From the NCBI GenBank assembly GCA_000715605.1, contig KL568537.1:92678-102446 (forward strand): 9,769 bases of DNA. Direction: 5' to 3'. Position 1 is the stretch's first letter. Every line of letters begins with the position of its first letter. A program made the position numbers and the translations under genes. This document shows, piece by piece, positions 1 through 6,343 of the stretch. Below the pieces are notes generated by a model. That model did not search any database. It worked only from the letters and a program-made list of their open reading frames with translations, and had not been told where the DNA came from. Origin of the DNA: Streptomyces speibonae (lineage in GTDB: Bacteria > Actinomycetota > Actinomycetes > Streptomycetales > Streptomycetaceae).

Positions 1-274
1 GGGCCGCCCGTACCGCGTCGGGCAGGCGCCGCAGTGCGGCGGTCTCGGCGGCGAAGCGCGCGGCCTGCCGCGCGTCGGGCAGTTCGCCGTGCACCAGCAG
101 GTGCCACACGTCCTCGAAGCCGCGGGAGCGGGCCAGGTCGACGGCCGAGTACTGCCGGTAGTGGTAGAGGCCCTCGGTGCCCCGGACGTCGCCGATCCGG
201 GTGTCCGTGACGACCACCCCCGCAAGCCCCTTCGGCACCTCGACGCGTGGGGCAACAGCCTCGTTGACAGACAT
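1..274 (-). CDS. Citrate synthase (short, type II-like; possibly 2-methylcitrate synthase), N-terminal part only
   Basis: This gene reads leftward off the window, so only about 91 N-terminal residues are visible. The start is ATG at 274-272, preceded by a full AAGGAGG ribosome binding site (280-286) five bases upstream. The protein opens MSVNEAVAPRVEVPKGLAGV and continues with a pattern seen in short bacterial citrate synthases: GLxGVxxxxTxIxxVxG, then YRxYxxxDL, then FEDVWHLLVHGELP. The family condenses oxaloacetate with acetyl-CoA or, in methylcitrate synthases, propionyl-CoA. The catalytic His, His and Asp lie outside the window, so I cannot separate citrate from methylcitrate synthase. 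It is transcribed divergently from a second citrate synthase homologue carrying a DNA-binding domain. The shared gap has a consensus -35 for this gene and a perfect palindrome touching that -35. The family assignment is secure; the exact substrate is not. Confidence 0.9.
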   Translation of the reverse strand, partial: MSVNEAVAPRVEVPKGLAGVVVTDTRIGDVRGTEGLYHYRQYSAVDLARSRGFEDVWHLLVHGELPDARQAARFAAETAALRRLPDAVRAA

Positions 275-298
275 GACTTCCTCCTTGAACTTGATTCG

Positions 299-327
299 AC
301 TGTCCATCCTCGACACAAAGCTGTCAA
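299..327 (-). promoter_or_regulatory. Probable sigma-70/HrdB-type promoter of the leftward citrate synthase
   Basis: On the - strand there is a perfect TTGACA (327-322), then a 17-base spacer, then GACAGT (304-299) as a weak -10. Transcription would start near 292, giving a leader of about 18 nt that holds the AAGGAGG ribosome binding site. The -35 overlaps the outer two bases of the palindrome at 326-346, so a protein bound there would sit at or just upstream of the -35. The -35 is convincing; the -10 matches poorly. Confidence 0.5.
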
Positions 328-346
328 TATTGATTGAATCAATATT
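326..346. promoter_or_regulatory. Perfect 21-bp palindrome, candidate operator between the two citrate synthase genes
   Basis: The arms AATATTGATT and AATCAATATT are exact reverse complements around a single G. A perfect AT-only-looking palindrome of this length is conspicuous in DNA this GC-rich. Its centre (336) is about 44 bp upstream of the predicted leftward transcription start and about 56 bp upstream of the predicted rightward start, so one bound dimer could control both genes. A related half-site, TTGATT, recurs at 291-296. The DNA-binding domain of the adjacent rightward citrate synthase homologue is the obvious candidate ligand, but that is inference. Confidence 0.7.
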
Positions 347-379
347 TCAGTTAGCTCAGTCCATGTGCGACAGGACGGA

Positions 380-391
380 TAGCGTGGCCCC
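380..391 (+). promoter_or_regulatory. -10 element of a probable leaderless promoter for the HTH-citrate synthase
   Basis: TAGCGT (380-385) fits the actinobacterial TANNNT -10 and is followed by exactly six bases (GGCCCC) before the A of the ATG at 392. That spacing puts the transcription start on the start codon. There is no good ribosome binding site at normal distance; the only purine run is AGGACGGA at 372-379, twelve bases away. No clear -35 is visible, and the palindrome 326-346 lies further upstream. Confidence 0.5.
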
Positions 392-1681
392 ATGCGCGAT
401 CAAGACCCCTCCCCCGGCGCCGCCGACCGGCGCCTGAGCACCAGGGAAGCCGCCGAACTGCTCGGGGTGAAACCGGAGACCGTGTACGCGTACGTGAGCC
501 GCGGCCAGCTCAGCAGCCGCCGCACGCACGGGGGCCGCGGCAGCACCTTCGACGCCCGGGAGGTCGAGGCACTCGCGCGGCGCAACCGGCGGGAGAGCGC
601 GGGCGGTCCGGGCGGCTCCGGCGGTGAGCTGTCCGTGCGGACCCGGCTCACCCTCATCGACAGCGACCGGTTCTACTTCCGCGGCGTCGACGCCGTCGAA
701 CTCGCCACCCGGCACAGCTACGAGGAGGTCGCCGAGTGGCTGTGGACCGGCCGCCTGAGCCCCGGGGCCGCGTTCGACCCGCCGGGGCCGCCCGTCGCGG
801 TCGCCCGCCGTGCCGTGAAGGCGCTGCCCTCGCACGCCACTCCCACCGACCGCCTGCGCGTCGCGGCGACCGCCGCGGCGACCGCGGACCCGCTGCGCTT
901 CGACCTGTCCGAGGACGCCGTCCTCGGCGCCGCCCGCGTCCTCATCCCGACCCTGGTCGCCGCGCTGCCCCCGCTCGGGTCCGGTCACCGCGACACCGGC
1001 CCGCTGGCCCACCGTCTCTGGCCCCGGCTCACCGGCCGGGAGGCCGACGAGGCACGGCTGCGGGTCCTCGACACGGCTCTGGCGCTCCTCGTCGACCACG
1101 ACCTCGCCGCCTCCACCCTCGCCGTCCGCGTGGCGGCGTCCGCCCGCGCGCACGCCTACGCGGCCGTCTCGGCCGGGCTCGGCGTGCTGGAGGGCCCCCT
1201 GCACGGCGCGGCCAGCGGCCACGCGCACAGACTGCTGCTCGAGGTCCTGGACCAGGGCGACGCGGCCCCCGTCATCGCGGAGGAGCTGCGGGCCGGCCGC
1301 CGCGTCCCGGGGCTCGGCCACCGCCTGTACCCCGGCGAGGACCCGCGTGCGCGGGCGCTGTTCACCCTTCTGGAGGACATCCCGCAGGCCGCTCCCGCGC
1401 TGGCCGCCGCGCGCGACATCGTGGCCACCGCCGCACGCCGCACGCCGCTGCACGCCAACGTCGACCTGGCGCTCGCCGTCTTCACCGCGTCCTGCGGCAT
1501 GCCGTCCTCCGCGGGCGAGACGATCTTCGCCGTCGCCCGTACGGCCGGATGGATCGCCCACGCGCTGGAGGAGTACGGCGAGCGCCCCCTGCGCATGCGC
1601 CCCAGCGGTCTCTACACGGGGCCGAAGCCGCCCCGGCCGCTGCCCGGGCAGGAGACGGGTGGGGCGGCACGGCACTCCTGA
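392..1681 (+). CDS. Citrate synthase family protein with N-terminal helix-turn-helix DNA-binding domain
   Basis: 429 residues. Residues about 15-60 form an excisionase/MerR-like helix-turn-helix (STREAAELLGVKPETVYAYV, then SRGQL and a basic SSRRTHGGRGS wing), followed by a basic and Gly-rich linker to about residue 80. The rest is a citrate synthase fold. The three catalytic positions are kept: His271 in GPLHG, His310 in GLGHR, and Asp358 in NVD. Further landmarks are HDLAAST at 236-242 and the C-terminal MRPSGLYTG. In most family members the 236 motif reads HExNAS, so the usual Asn is Ala here. The enzyme would join oxaloacetate and an acyl-CoA in the cytoplasm, while the fused domain suggests DNA binding, perhaps as an autoregulator of this divergent pair. 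The ATG is favoured by the -10 six bases upstream. Whether it is active as an enzyme, a regulator or both cannot be read from sequence. Confidence 0.92.
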   Translation: MRDQDPSPGAADRRLSTREAAELLGVKPETVYAYVSRGQLSSRRTHGGRGSTFDAREVEALARRNRRESAGGPGGSGGELSVRTRLTLIDSDRFYFRGVDAVELATRHSYEEVAEWLWTGRLSPGAAFDPPGPPVAVARRAVKALPSHATPTDRLRVAATAAATADPLRFDLSEDAVLGAARVLIPTLVAALPPLGSGHRDTGPLAHRLWPRLTGREADEARLRVLDTALALLVDHDLAASTLAVRVAASARAHAYAAVSAGLGVLEGPLHGAASGHAHRLLLEVLDQGDAAPVIAEELRAGRRVPGLGHRLYPGEDPRARALFTLLEDIPQAAPALAAARDIVATAARRTPLHANVDLALAVFTASCGMPSSAGETIFAVARTAGWIAHALEEYGERPLRMRPSGLYTGPKPPRPLPGQETGGAARHS

Positions 1682-1686
1682 GAAAG

Positions 1687-1705
1687 TCAGGTTAGGCTCA
1701 CCTGT
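1687..1705. promoter_or_regulatory. Iron box (DmdR1/IdeR operator)
   Basis: TCAGGTTAGGCTCACCTGT matches the Streptomyces iron box TTAGGTTAGGCTCACCTAA at 16 of 19 positions, including the whole central core. DmdR1/IdeR proteins with Fe2+ bind this site and repress. It begins six bases after the stop codon of the upstream gene and ends exactly where the GTG start of the next gene begins. A TAGGCT hexamer inside the box (1693-1698) is a plausible -10, seven bases before that GTG, so bound repressor would cover the core promoter of a leaderless mRNA. The consensus is recalled from the literature; the match is directly visible. Confidence 0.88.
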
Positions 1706-2647
1706 GTGAGTAGCACGTGCTCAACCGTCTCCCGCCAGCTCGACGAGCCGGTCGCGGGAACCGCGGCCACCGCGAGGACCTGGCTGCTGCTGGAGCAGCC
1801 GGGCCCGTGGGGTGCCAAGGCGCTCACCTCGAGCCACCTCGATCCCGCGCTGGGCCGGGAACTGGAGACCGCCGCGCGCGGTACCGGGGTCCGGGTCGCG
1901 CTGATACGGCGCGCGGGGCGCCACGCGGACCGCCGGGTGCCCGCCGACCGCCAGGTGTACGCCGCCCACACCGTTCCGGGAAACGTGTGGCTGCGGGCGG
2001 CCACGATCACCGACCCCGCACGGCTGCTGGACCTCGACTTCGCCGCGCTGGGCCGGGGCGGGCCCGCGACCTTCGAGGCGGCGCTCGGCGGCGTTCCCCA
2101 CGAGGGCGACCCGCTCGCGCTCGTGTGCACCAACGGCAGGCGCGACCGCTGCTGTGCCCTGCTCGGGCGGCCCCTGGCGGCCGAGCTCGCCGCCTCCGGG
2201 GTCGAGGGCGTCTGGGAGGTCACCCACCTCGGCGGCCACCGCTTCTCGCCCACGGTGCTCGTCCTGCCCTACGGCTACGCCTACGGCCGGGCCGAGGCGC
2301 ACGCCGTCAAGGAGGTGCTGCACGGCGCGCAGGAGGGCCGGATCGTCGTCGAGGGGTGCCGGGGCGCCTCCGCGTGGGAGCGGCCCGGCCAGGCGGCCGA
2401 GCTGGCCGTGCGCCGCGCGGTGGGCGAGTACGCCGCGCAGGCCCTGAGCGTCGTACGGACGGACGGCGCGGCGCCGCGCTGGGAGGTGACCGTCGCCCAC
2501 GCGGACGGGCGGCGATGGCGGGTGGCGGTCGCGCAGGGCGCCTCCCTGCCGCCCCGCCCGGAGAGCTGCGGATCGGTCCTCGGCTCGCCCGCGCGGATGG
2601 ACGTCGTGGACATCCGCGAGGCGGCCCTGACGGCACTGGCCGGCTGA
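1706..2647 (+). CDS. Sucrase/ferredoxin-like (Apd1-type) [2Fe-2S] thioredoxin-like protein
   Basis: 313 residues from GTG. The region around 139-200 holds the family signature: [12 protein letters not shown] (Cys141, Cys149, Cys150), then [10 protein letters not shown] (His174, His178) and [10 protein letters not shown]. The spacing Cys141-x8-Cys150 followed by HxGGH is the pattern of the yeast Apd1/Aim32 group, where two Cys and two His hold a [2Fe-2S] cluster in a thioredoxin-like fold. Other cysteines are at 5, 218 and 288. No signal peptide or membrane segment is seen, so it is probably cytoplasmic. The iron box directly before the start implies expression in low iron, which fits a role in iron acquisition such as reducing ferric siderophores; that role is inference. 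No ribosome binding site is present, and the TAGGCT seven bases upstream supports a leaderless start. The family call is strong, the function unproven. Confidence 0.88.
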   Translation: MSSTCSTVSRQLDEPVAGTAATARTWLLLEQPGPWGAKALTSSHLDPALGRELETAARGTGVRVALIRRAGRHADRRVPADRQVYAAHTVPGNVWLRAATITDPARLLDLDFAALGRGGPATFEAALGGVPHEGDPLALVCTNGRRDRCCALLGRPLAAELAASGVEGVWEVTHLGGHRFSPTVLVLPYGYAYGRAEAHAVKEVLHGAQEGRIVVEGCRGASAWERPGQAAELAVRRAVGEYAAQALSVVRTDGAAPRWEVTVAHADGRRWRVAVAQGASLPPRPESCGSVLGSPARMDVVDIREAALTALAG

Positions 2648-2712
2648 CCGCGCGGTACGGCGCCCGACCACGCCGACATCGGCGGCGGCTTCCTGGAGAT
2701 CGCCCACGGCCG

Positions 2713-2726
2713 GCCGGCTGCCCGGC
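2713..2726 (+). terminator. Weak hairpin downstream of the [2Fe-2S] protein gene
   Basis: GCCGG and CCGGC pair around a CTGC loop, 65 bases after the stop codon. There is no T run, as is usual in Streptomyces. Short GC hairpins arise often by chance in this base composition, so a terminator function is only possible. Confidence 0.2.
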
Positions 2727-2824
2727 GACCCACCCGGGCCGGACGACGGCCGCGCGCCGCGCCGCCATGTGCGCACCGGGATCGTGCGCGCGGTGGATGA
2801 CTTCAGCCGCCTGGGCACCCCCGG

Positions 2825-2841
2825 CCACGTGGTGGCCACGT
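2825..2841. repeat. Inverted repeat ACGTGG-TGG-CCACGT with overlapping CCACGTGG palindrome
   Basis: ACGTGG (2827-2832) and CCACGT (2836-2841) are exact reverse complements around a TGG spacer, and CCACGTGG (2825-2832) is itself palindromic. CCACGT occurs a third time at 2921-2926, next to the kinase start. The cluster could be an operator upstream of the kinase or simply part of a decayed gene. Confidence 0.3.
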
Positions 2842-2919
2842 CCAGGACGTACAAGCGGCTCGCCCGCGCGGCGTGCGTCCGGGAGAACCCCGCCGCACCC
2901 CTACGGCACCCCCGGTCCC

Positions 2920-2938
2920 GCCACGTACCGTCGTGGCC
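2920..2938 (+). promoter_or_regulatory. Probable leaderless promoter -10 and small inverted repeat at the kinase start
   Basis: TACCGT (2926-2931) fits TANNNT and lies seven bases before the ATG at 2939, which would put transcription start on the A of ATG. There is no ribosome binding site. The same hexamer is the loop of an inverted repeat, GCCACG (2920-2925) with CGTGGC (2932-2937), so a repressor bound here would cover the -10. A GTG at 2933, in frame with the kinase, is an alternative start. Confidence 0.4.
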
Positions 2939-4645
2939 ATGAGTAGCCCACCCCCCGCTCGCCGCCTGCGCCTCGGGCTGCCCCGGCGCGTGTTCTCGCA
3001 GGTCCTGCTGATGCAGCTGGCGATCGCCGCGGGGGTCGCGGTGCTCGCCACCGGGCTGTTCCTCGCGCCGCTCGGCGACCAGCTGGACGACCAGGCGATG
3101 CGCCGCGCGCTGGCGATCGCGCAGACCACGGCCCAGCAGCGGCACATCGCGGACGGCCTGCAAAGCACGGCCCCCTCGCCCGGCGGCCCCGTGCAGCGGG
3201 AGGCGGAGCGGATCCGCGAGGCCACCGGCGCCGAGTACATCGTGGTACTGGACCTGCGGGGCGTGCGCTGGTCGCACACCGACCCGCGGCGGATCGGCGG
3301 CGTGGTGTCGACCGACCCCGGCGAGGCGCTGGCCGGGCACGAGGTCATGGAGATCGACGAGGGCACCCTGGGGCGCTCCGCGCGGGGCAAGGTGCCGCTG
3401 CGGGACGACGCGGGCGAGATCGTCGGGGCGGTCTCGGTCGGCATCGCCTACGACAGCGTCCGGGCCCGGCTGATCGCCGCGATCCCCGGTCTTCTCGCCT
3501 ACGCCGGCGGCGCCCTGGCGGTGGGCGCGCTCGCGGCCTGGCTCATCTCCCGGCGGGTCCAGCGGCAGACCCGCGACCTGGCTTTCTCCGACATCGCGGC
3601 GCTGCTCGCCGAGCGCGAGGCCATGCTGCACGGCATCCGGGAGGGTGTCGTCGCCCTGGACCGCGGCGGCCGTATCCGGCTGCTGAACGACGAGGCGCAG
3701 CGTCTGCTGGGGATCGGTGGTGAGGCCGTCGGCCGCTCCCCCGACGAGGCGCTCGGCGCGGGACGCACCGCCGACGTGCTCGCCGGGCGGGTGACCGGCA
3801 CCGATCTGCTCACCGTCCGCGGCCGGCGGGTCCTGGTCGCCAACCGCATGCCGACCGACGACGGCGGCGCCGTGGCCACCTTGCGCGACCGCACGGAGCT
3901 GGACCGGCTGGGCCGGGAGCTGGACTCCACGCGGGGGCTGATCGACGCGCTGCGCGCCCAGGACCACGAGCACGCCAACCGCATGCACACCCTGCTCGGG
4001 CTGCTGGAACTGGAGATGTACGACGACGCCGTGGAGTTCGTCGGCGAGGTCGTCGGCGACCACCGGGCCACGTCGGAGCAGGTCATGGAGAAGATCCGGG
4101 ACCCACTGCTCGCGGCGCTGCTGGTGGGCAAGGCGACCGTCGCCGCCGAGCGCGGCGTGGCCCTGTGGGTCTCCGACCGGACCAGCCTGCCGGACCGGCT
4201 CATCGACCCGCGCGGGCTCGTCACCGTCCTCGGCAACCTGCTGGACAACGCCCTGGACGCCACCGCCGGTACGCCGCACGCGCGCGTGGAGGTCGAGTTG
4301 CGCGCGGAGGGGCGCACCGCGGTGCTCGTCGTGCGGGACACGGGGCCCGGGGTGCCGCCCGACCGGCGCGAGCTGATCTTCACCGAGGGCTGGTCCACCA
4401 AGGAGGCGCCGGCGCATCGCGAGCGGGGCATCGGGCTGCCCCTGGTGCGCAGGCTCGCCGAGCGCCAGGGGGGCGGCGCGAGCGTGGGCGAGGCGCCGGG
4501 CGGCGGCGCGGAGTTCACCGTGATCCTGCCCGAGGCGCTGGCCGAGCCGGGCGCCGAACCCGCGCTGACCGGGGCGACCGCCCCGCGGACCGCCGAGGAG
4601 GAGACACCCCGGCACGGCGACGCGGGCCGCCCGGAACACCCTTAG
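2939..4645 (+). CDS. CitA/DcuS-family sensor histidine kinase
   Basis: 568 residues from ATG. Membrane segment 1 is at about 20-44, an extracytoplasmic PAS-like sensor at about 45-175, membrane segment 2 at about 178-203, a cytoplasmic PAS domain at about 225-320, the SpoB-type dimerisation helix with phospho-acceptor His343 ([17 protein letters not shown]), and a HATPase domain with GNLLDNALD (Asn433, Asn437), DTGPG (467-471) and GIGLPLV (497-503). In the sensor, GVRWSH and ARGKVP place Arg110, His113, Arg149 and Lys151 where Klebsiella CitA has its citrate-binding Arg66, His69, Arg107 and Lys109. DcuS lacks the Lys, so citrate or a related tricarboxylate is more likely than fumarate. Kinases of this family usually have a CitB-like response regulator beside them; none is in this window. 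The last 40 residues are an acidic/Pro-rich tail, and the stop lies inside a terminator hairpin. Confidence 0.93.
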   Translation: MSSPPPARRLRLGLPRRVFSQVLLMQLAIAAGVAVLATGLFLAPLGDQLDDQAMRRALAIAQTTAQQRHIADGLQSTAPSPGGPVQREAERIREATGAEYIVVLDLRGVRWSHTDPRRIGGVVSTDPGEALAGHEVMEIDEGTLGRSARGKVPLRDDAGEIVGAVSVGIAYDSVRARLIAAIPGLLAYAGGALAVGALAAWLISRRVQRQTRDLAFSDIAALLAEREAMLHGIREGVVALDRGGRIRLLNDEAQRLLGIGGEAVGRSPDEALGAGRTADVLAGRVTGTDLLTVRGRRVLVANRMPTDDGGAVATLRDRTELDRLGRELDSTRGLIDALRAQDHEHANRMHTLLGLLELEMYDDAVEFVGEVVGDHRATSEQVMEKIRDPLLAALLVGKATVAAERGVALWVSDRTSLPDRLIDPRGLVTVLGNLLDNALDATAGTPHARVEVELRAEGRTAVLVVRDTGPGVPPDRRELIFTEGWSTKEAPAHRERGIGLPLVRRLAERQGGGASVGEAPGGGAEFTVILPEALAEPGAEPALTGATAPRTAEEETPRHGDAGRPEHP

Positions 4646-4661
4646 GTGCGGGCGGCCCGCG
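4621..4661 (+). terminator. Strong terminator hairpin overlapping the kinase stop codon
   Basis: A perfect 13-bp stem (CGCGGGCCGCCCG at 4621-4633 with its complement at 4649-4661) is topped, after a three-base bulge GAA, by a 4-bp stem CACC/GGTG and a CTTA loop. The kinase TAG (4643-4645) lies in the loop and upper stem. There is no T run. The symmetrical stem sits between convergent genes, so it could stop transcription from both sides. Confidence 0.75.
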
Positions 4662-4722
4662 CCTGAGGACACGGCCCATGGGGGCGGGGGAAGGAACCGT
4701 GCCCCACCTTCCATACGGATGC

Positions 4723-4750
4723 GGGGGCCGTCCGTCTCCGTCGGCCGCCC
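4723..4750 (-). terminator. Terminator hairpin directly after the symporter stop codon
   Basis: GGCCG (4726-4730) pairs with CGGCC (4742-4746), and GGG (4723-4725) pairs with CCC (4748-4750) across a one-base bulge. It lies immediately beyond the - strand TAG at 4753-4751. With the hairpin at 4621-4661 it insulates two convergent transcription units. Confidence 0.55.
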
Positions 4751-6343
4751 CTACACCGCCCCCGCTCCGGTCAGCGAACGCACCTCGGTCTCCGCGTGCC
4801 GGGCCGCGTCGGGGTCCTCGGCCGAGGTGACGGTGCCGAGCCAGCCGGCGAGGAAGCCCAGCGGGATGGAGACCAGCCCCGGGTTCTGCAGCGGGAAGAG
4901 CTGGAAGTCGGCGCCGGGGATGAGGGATTCGGGGCTGCCGGACACCACGGGGGACAGCGCCACCAGCACCAGCGCCGGGACCAGACCGCCGTAGACGGAC
5001 CATACGGCGCCGCGTGTGGTGAAGCGGCGCCAGAACAGCGAGTAGAGCAGCACGGGCAGGTTCGCGGACGCGGCCACGGCGAAGGCGAGGCCCACCAGGA
5101 ACGCCACGTTGAGGTCGCGGGCCAGCAGCCCCAGGGCGATCGCCAGCAGACCGATGCCCACCGCGGCGACGCGGGCGACGGCCACCTCGCCGCGCGGTGT
5201 TCCCCCGCGGCGTCGAAGGGACGCGTACAGGTCGTGCGCGACGGACACGGAGGAGGCGAGCGTGATTCCGGCGACCACGGCGAGGATCGTCGCGAAGGCG
5301 ACCGCGGCGACGACCGCGAACAGGATCGTTCCGCCCAGAGTGCCGGCGCCGCCGCCCAGGTCGAGGGCGAGCAGCGGCACGGCCGTGTTCCCGGACGCGT
5401 CGGAGGCGCGTACGGCATCCGGTCCGATGATCGCGGCGGCCCCGAAGCCGAGCACGATCGTCATCAGGTAGAACCCGCCGATGAGTCCGATCGCCCAGAC
5501 GACCGAGCGCCGTGCCGCCCGCGCGGTGGGCACGGTGTAGAAGCGGGACAGGATGTGCGGCAGTCCGGCCGTGCCGAGCACCAGGGCGAGCCCCAGGCTG
5601 ATGAAGTCGAACCGCGCGGTCCAGTCCGTGCCGTAGGCGAGCCCGGGCGCCAGGAAGGCGTCCCCGTGCCCGCTGCGGTCGGCCGCCGTGTGCAGCAGCC
5701 GGTTGAGGTCGCCGTGGAAGCGCAGCAGGACCAGCGTGGTCAGGGCGACGGTGCCGCCGAGCAGCAGGACCGCCTTGACGATCTGGATCCATGTGGTGGC
5801 CCGCATCCCGCCCAACGAGACGTAGATCACCATGAGGACGCCCACGCCGACGACGGCCCAGGACCGCAGCGCCTCGCCGGTACCGCCGAGCAGCAGCGCG
5901 ACCAGGCTGCCCGCGCCCACCATCTGCGCCACCAGGTACAGCACGGACACGGTGACCGAGGAGGTGCCCGCCGCGATGCGCACCGGCCGCTCCCGCATGC
6001 GCGCGGCGACGACGTCCGCGAGTGTGAAGCGCCCGCAGTTGCGCACGAGTTCCGCGACCAGGAACAGCACCACCAGCCAGGCCACCAAAAACCCCACCGA
6101 GTAGAGCATCCCGTCGTAGCCGACGAGCGCGATGAGTCCGGAGATGCCGAGGAAGGAGGCGGCCGACATGTAGTCGCCCGCGATGGCAAAACCATTCTCC
6201 ATGGGCGAGAAGAGCCTGCCGCCGGCGTAGAACTCCTCCGCGGAGCCCTGGCGGCGACGGCTCACCCAGGTCGTGATGGCCAGCGTGACCGCGACGAACA
6301 CGCTGAACAGCAGCAGAGCCGACGTCTGATGATCGACCGTCAC
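4751..6343 (-). CDS. actP: Solute:sodium symporter (SSS family), ActP/MctC-like acetate or monocarboxylate permease
   Basis: 530 residues, close to E. coli ActP (about 549), with roughly 13 hydrophobic segments. It shares ActP landmarks in order: GDYMSAASFLGISG (56-69), GRFTLADV (104-111), LYLVAQMVGAG (135-145), GGMRATTWIQIVKAVLLL, LGTAGLPHILSRFYTV (about 246-261), AVAFATILAVVAGITLA (about 347-363) and the following HDLYASL. The family brings acetate, propionate or pyruvate into the cell with Na+ or H+. The start is GTG at 6343, and GTGA overlaps the stop of the DUF485 gene by four bases, so the two are translationally coupled. This order, small DUF485 protein then permease, matches yjcH-actP in E. 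coli. Imported acetate, once activated, could feed the citrate synthases at the left. The substrate among short monocarboxylates is not determined by the sequence. Confidence 0.93.
   Translation of the reverse strand: MTVDHQTSALLLFSVFVAVTLAITTWVSRRRQGSAEEFYAGGRLFSPMENGFAIAGDYMSAASFLGISGLIALVGYDGMLYSVGFLVAWLVVLFLVAELVRNCGRFTLADVVAARMRERPVRIAAGTSSVTVSVLYLVAQMVGAGSLVALLLGGTGEALRSWAVVGVGVLMVIYVSLGGMRATTWIQIVKAVLLLGGTVALTTLVLLRFHGDLNRLLHTAADRSGHGDAFLAPGLAYGTDWTARFDFISLGLALVLGTAGLPHILSRFYTVPTARAARRSVVWAIGLIGGFYLMTIVLGFGAAAIIGPDAVRASDASGNTAVPLLALDLGGGAGTLGGTILFAVVAAVAFATILAVVAGITLASSVSVAHDLYASLRRRGGTPRGEVAVARVAAVGIGLLAIALGLLARDLNVAFLVGLAFAVAASANLPVLLYSLFWRRFTTRGAVWSVYGGLVPALVLVALSPVVSGSPESLIPGADFQLFPLQNPGLVSIPLGFLAGWLGTVTSAEDPDAARHAETEVRSLTGAGAV

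Larger units (their letters stand above)
2649..2942 (+). other. Non-coding gap with a coding-like open stretch; possible remnant of a decayed gene
   Basis: No clear gene lies between the [2Fe-2S] protein and the sensor kinase. One frame is open from 2649 to a TGA at 2940-2942, and its right half reads convincingly: from 2763 it contains [20 protein letters not shown] followed by [19 protein letters not shown], with nearly every third base G or C. It has no ATG in frame, and the first third is low-complexity Pro/Arg/Ala. The other + frame at 2660-2710 instead reads [17 protein letters not shown], also with coding-like third positions. This suggests a former gene broken by a frameshift. I do not recognise the family. 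The TGA overlaps the kinase ATG as ATGA, which may be chance. High-GC DNA gives false open frames, so this is tentative. Confidence 0.25.

Noticed and set aside
350..362. GTTAGCTCAGTCC, resembling a tRNA D-arm
   Set aside because: No acceptor stem, anticodon arm or T-arm follows; the next genes start within 40 bp.
2873..2938. Upstream start for the sensor kinase giving 22 extra residues
   Set aside because: The extension is Pro/Arg-rich, precedes the natural N-terminus before membrane segment 1, and has no ribosome binding site. ATG 2939 has a TANNNT seven bases upstream.
1721..4714. A 997-residue open frame on the - strand across the [2Fe-2S] protein and the kinase
   Set aside because: It is antisense to two well-supported genes. 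Its translation is Gly/Arg/Ala/Pro-rich with no recognisable domain. Such frames arise from high third-position GC.
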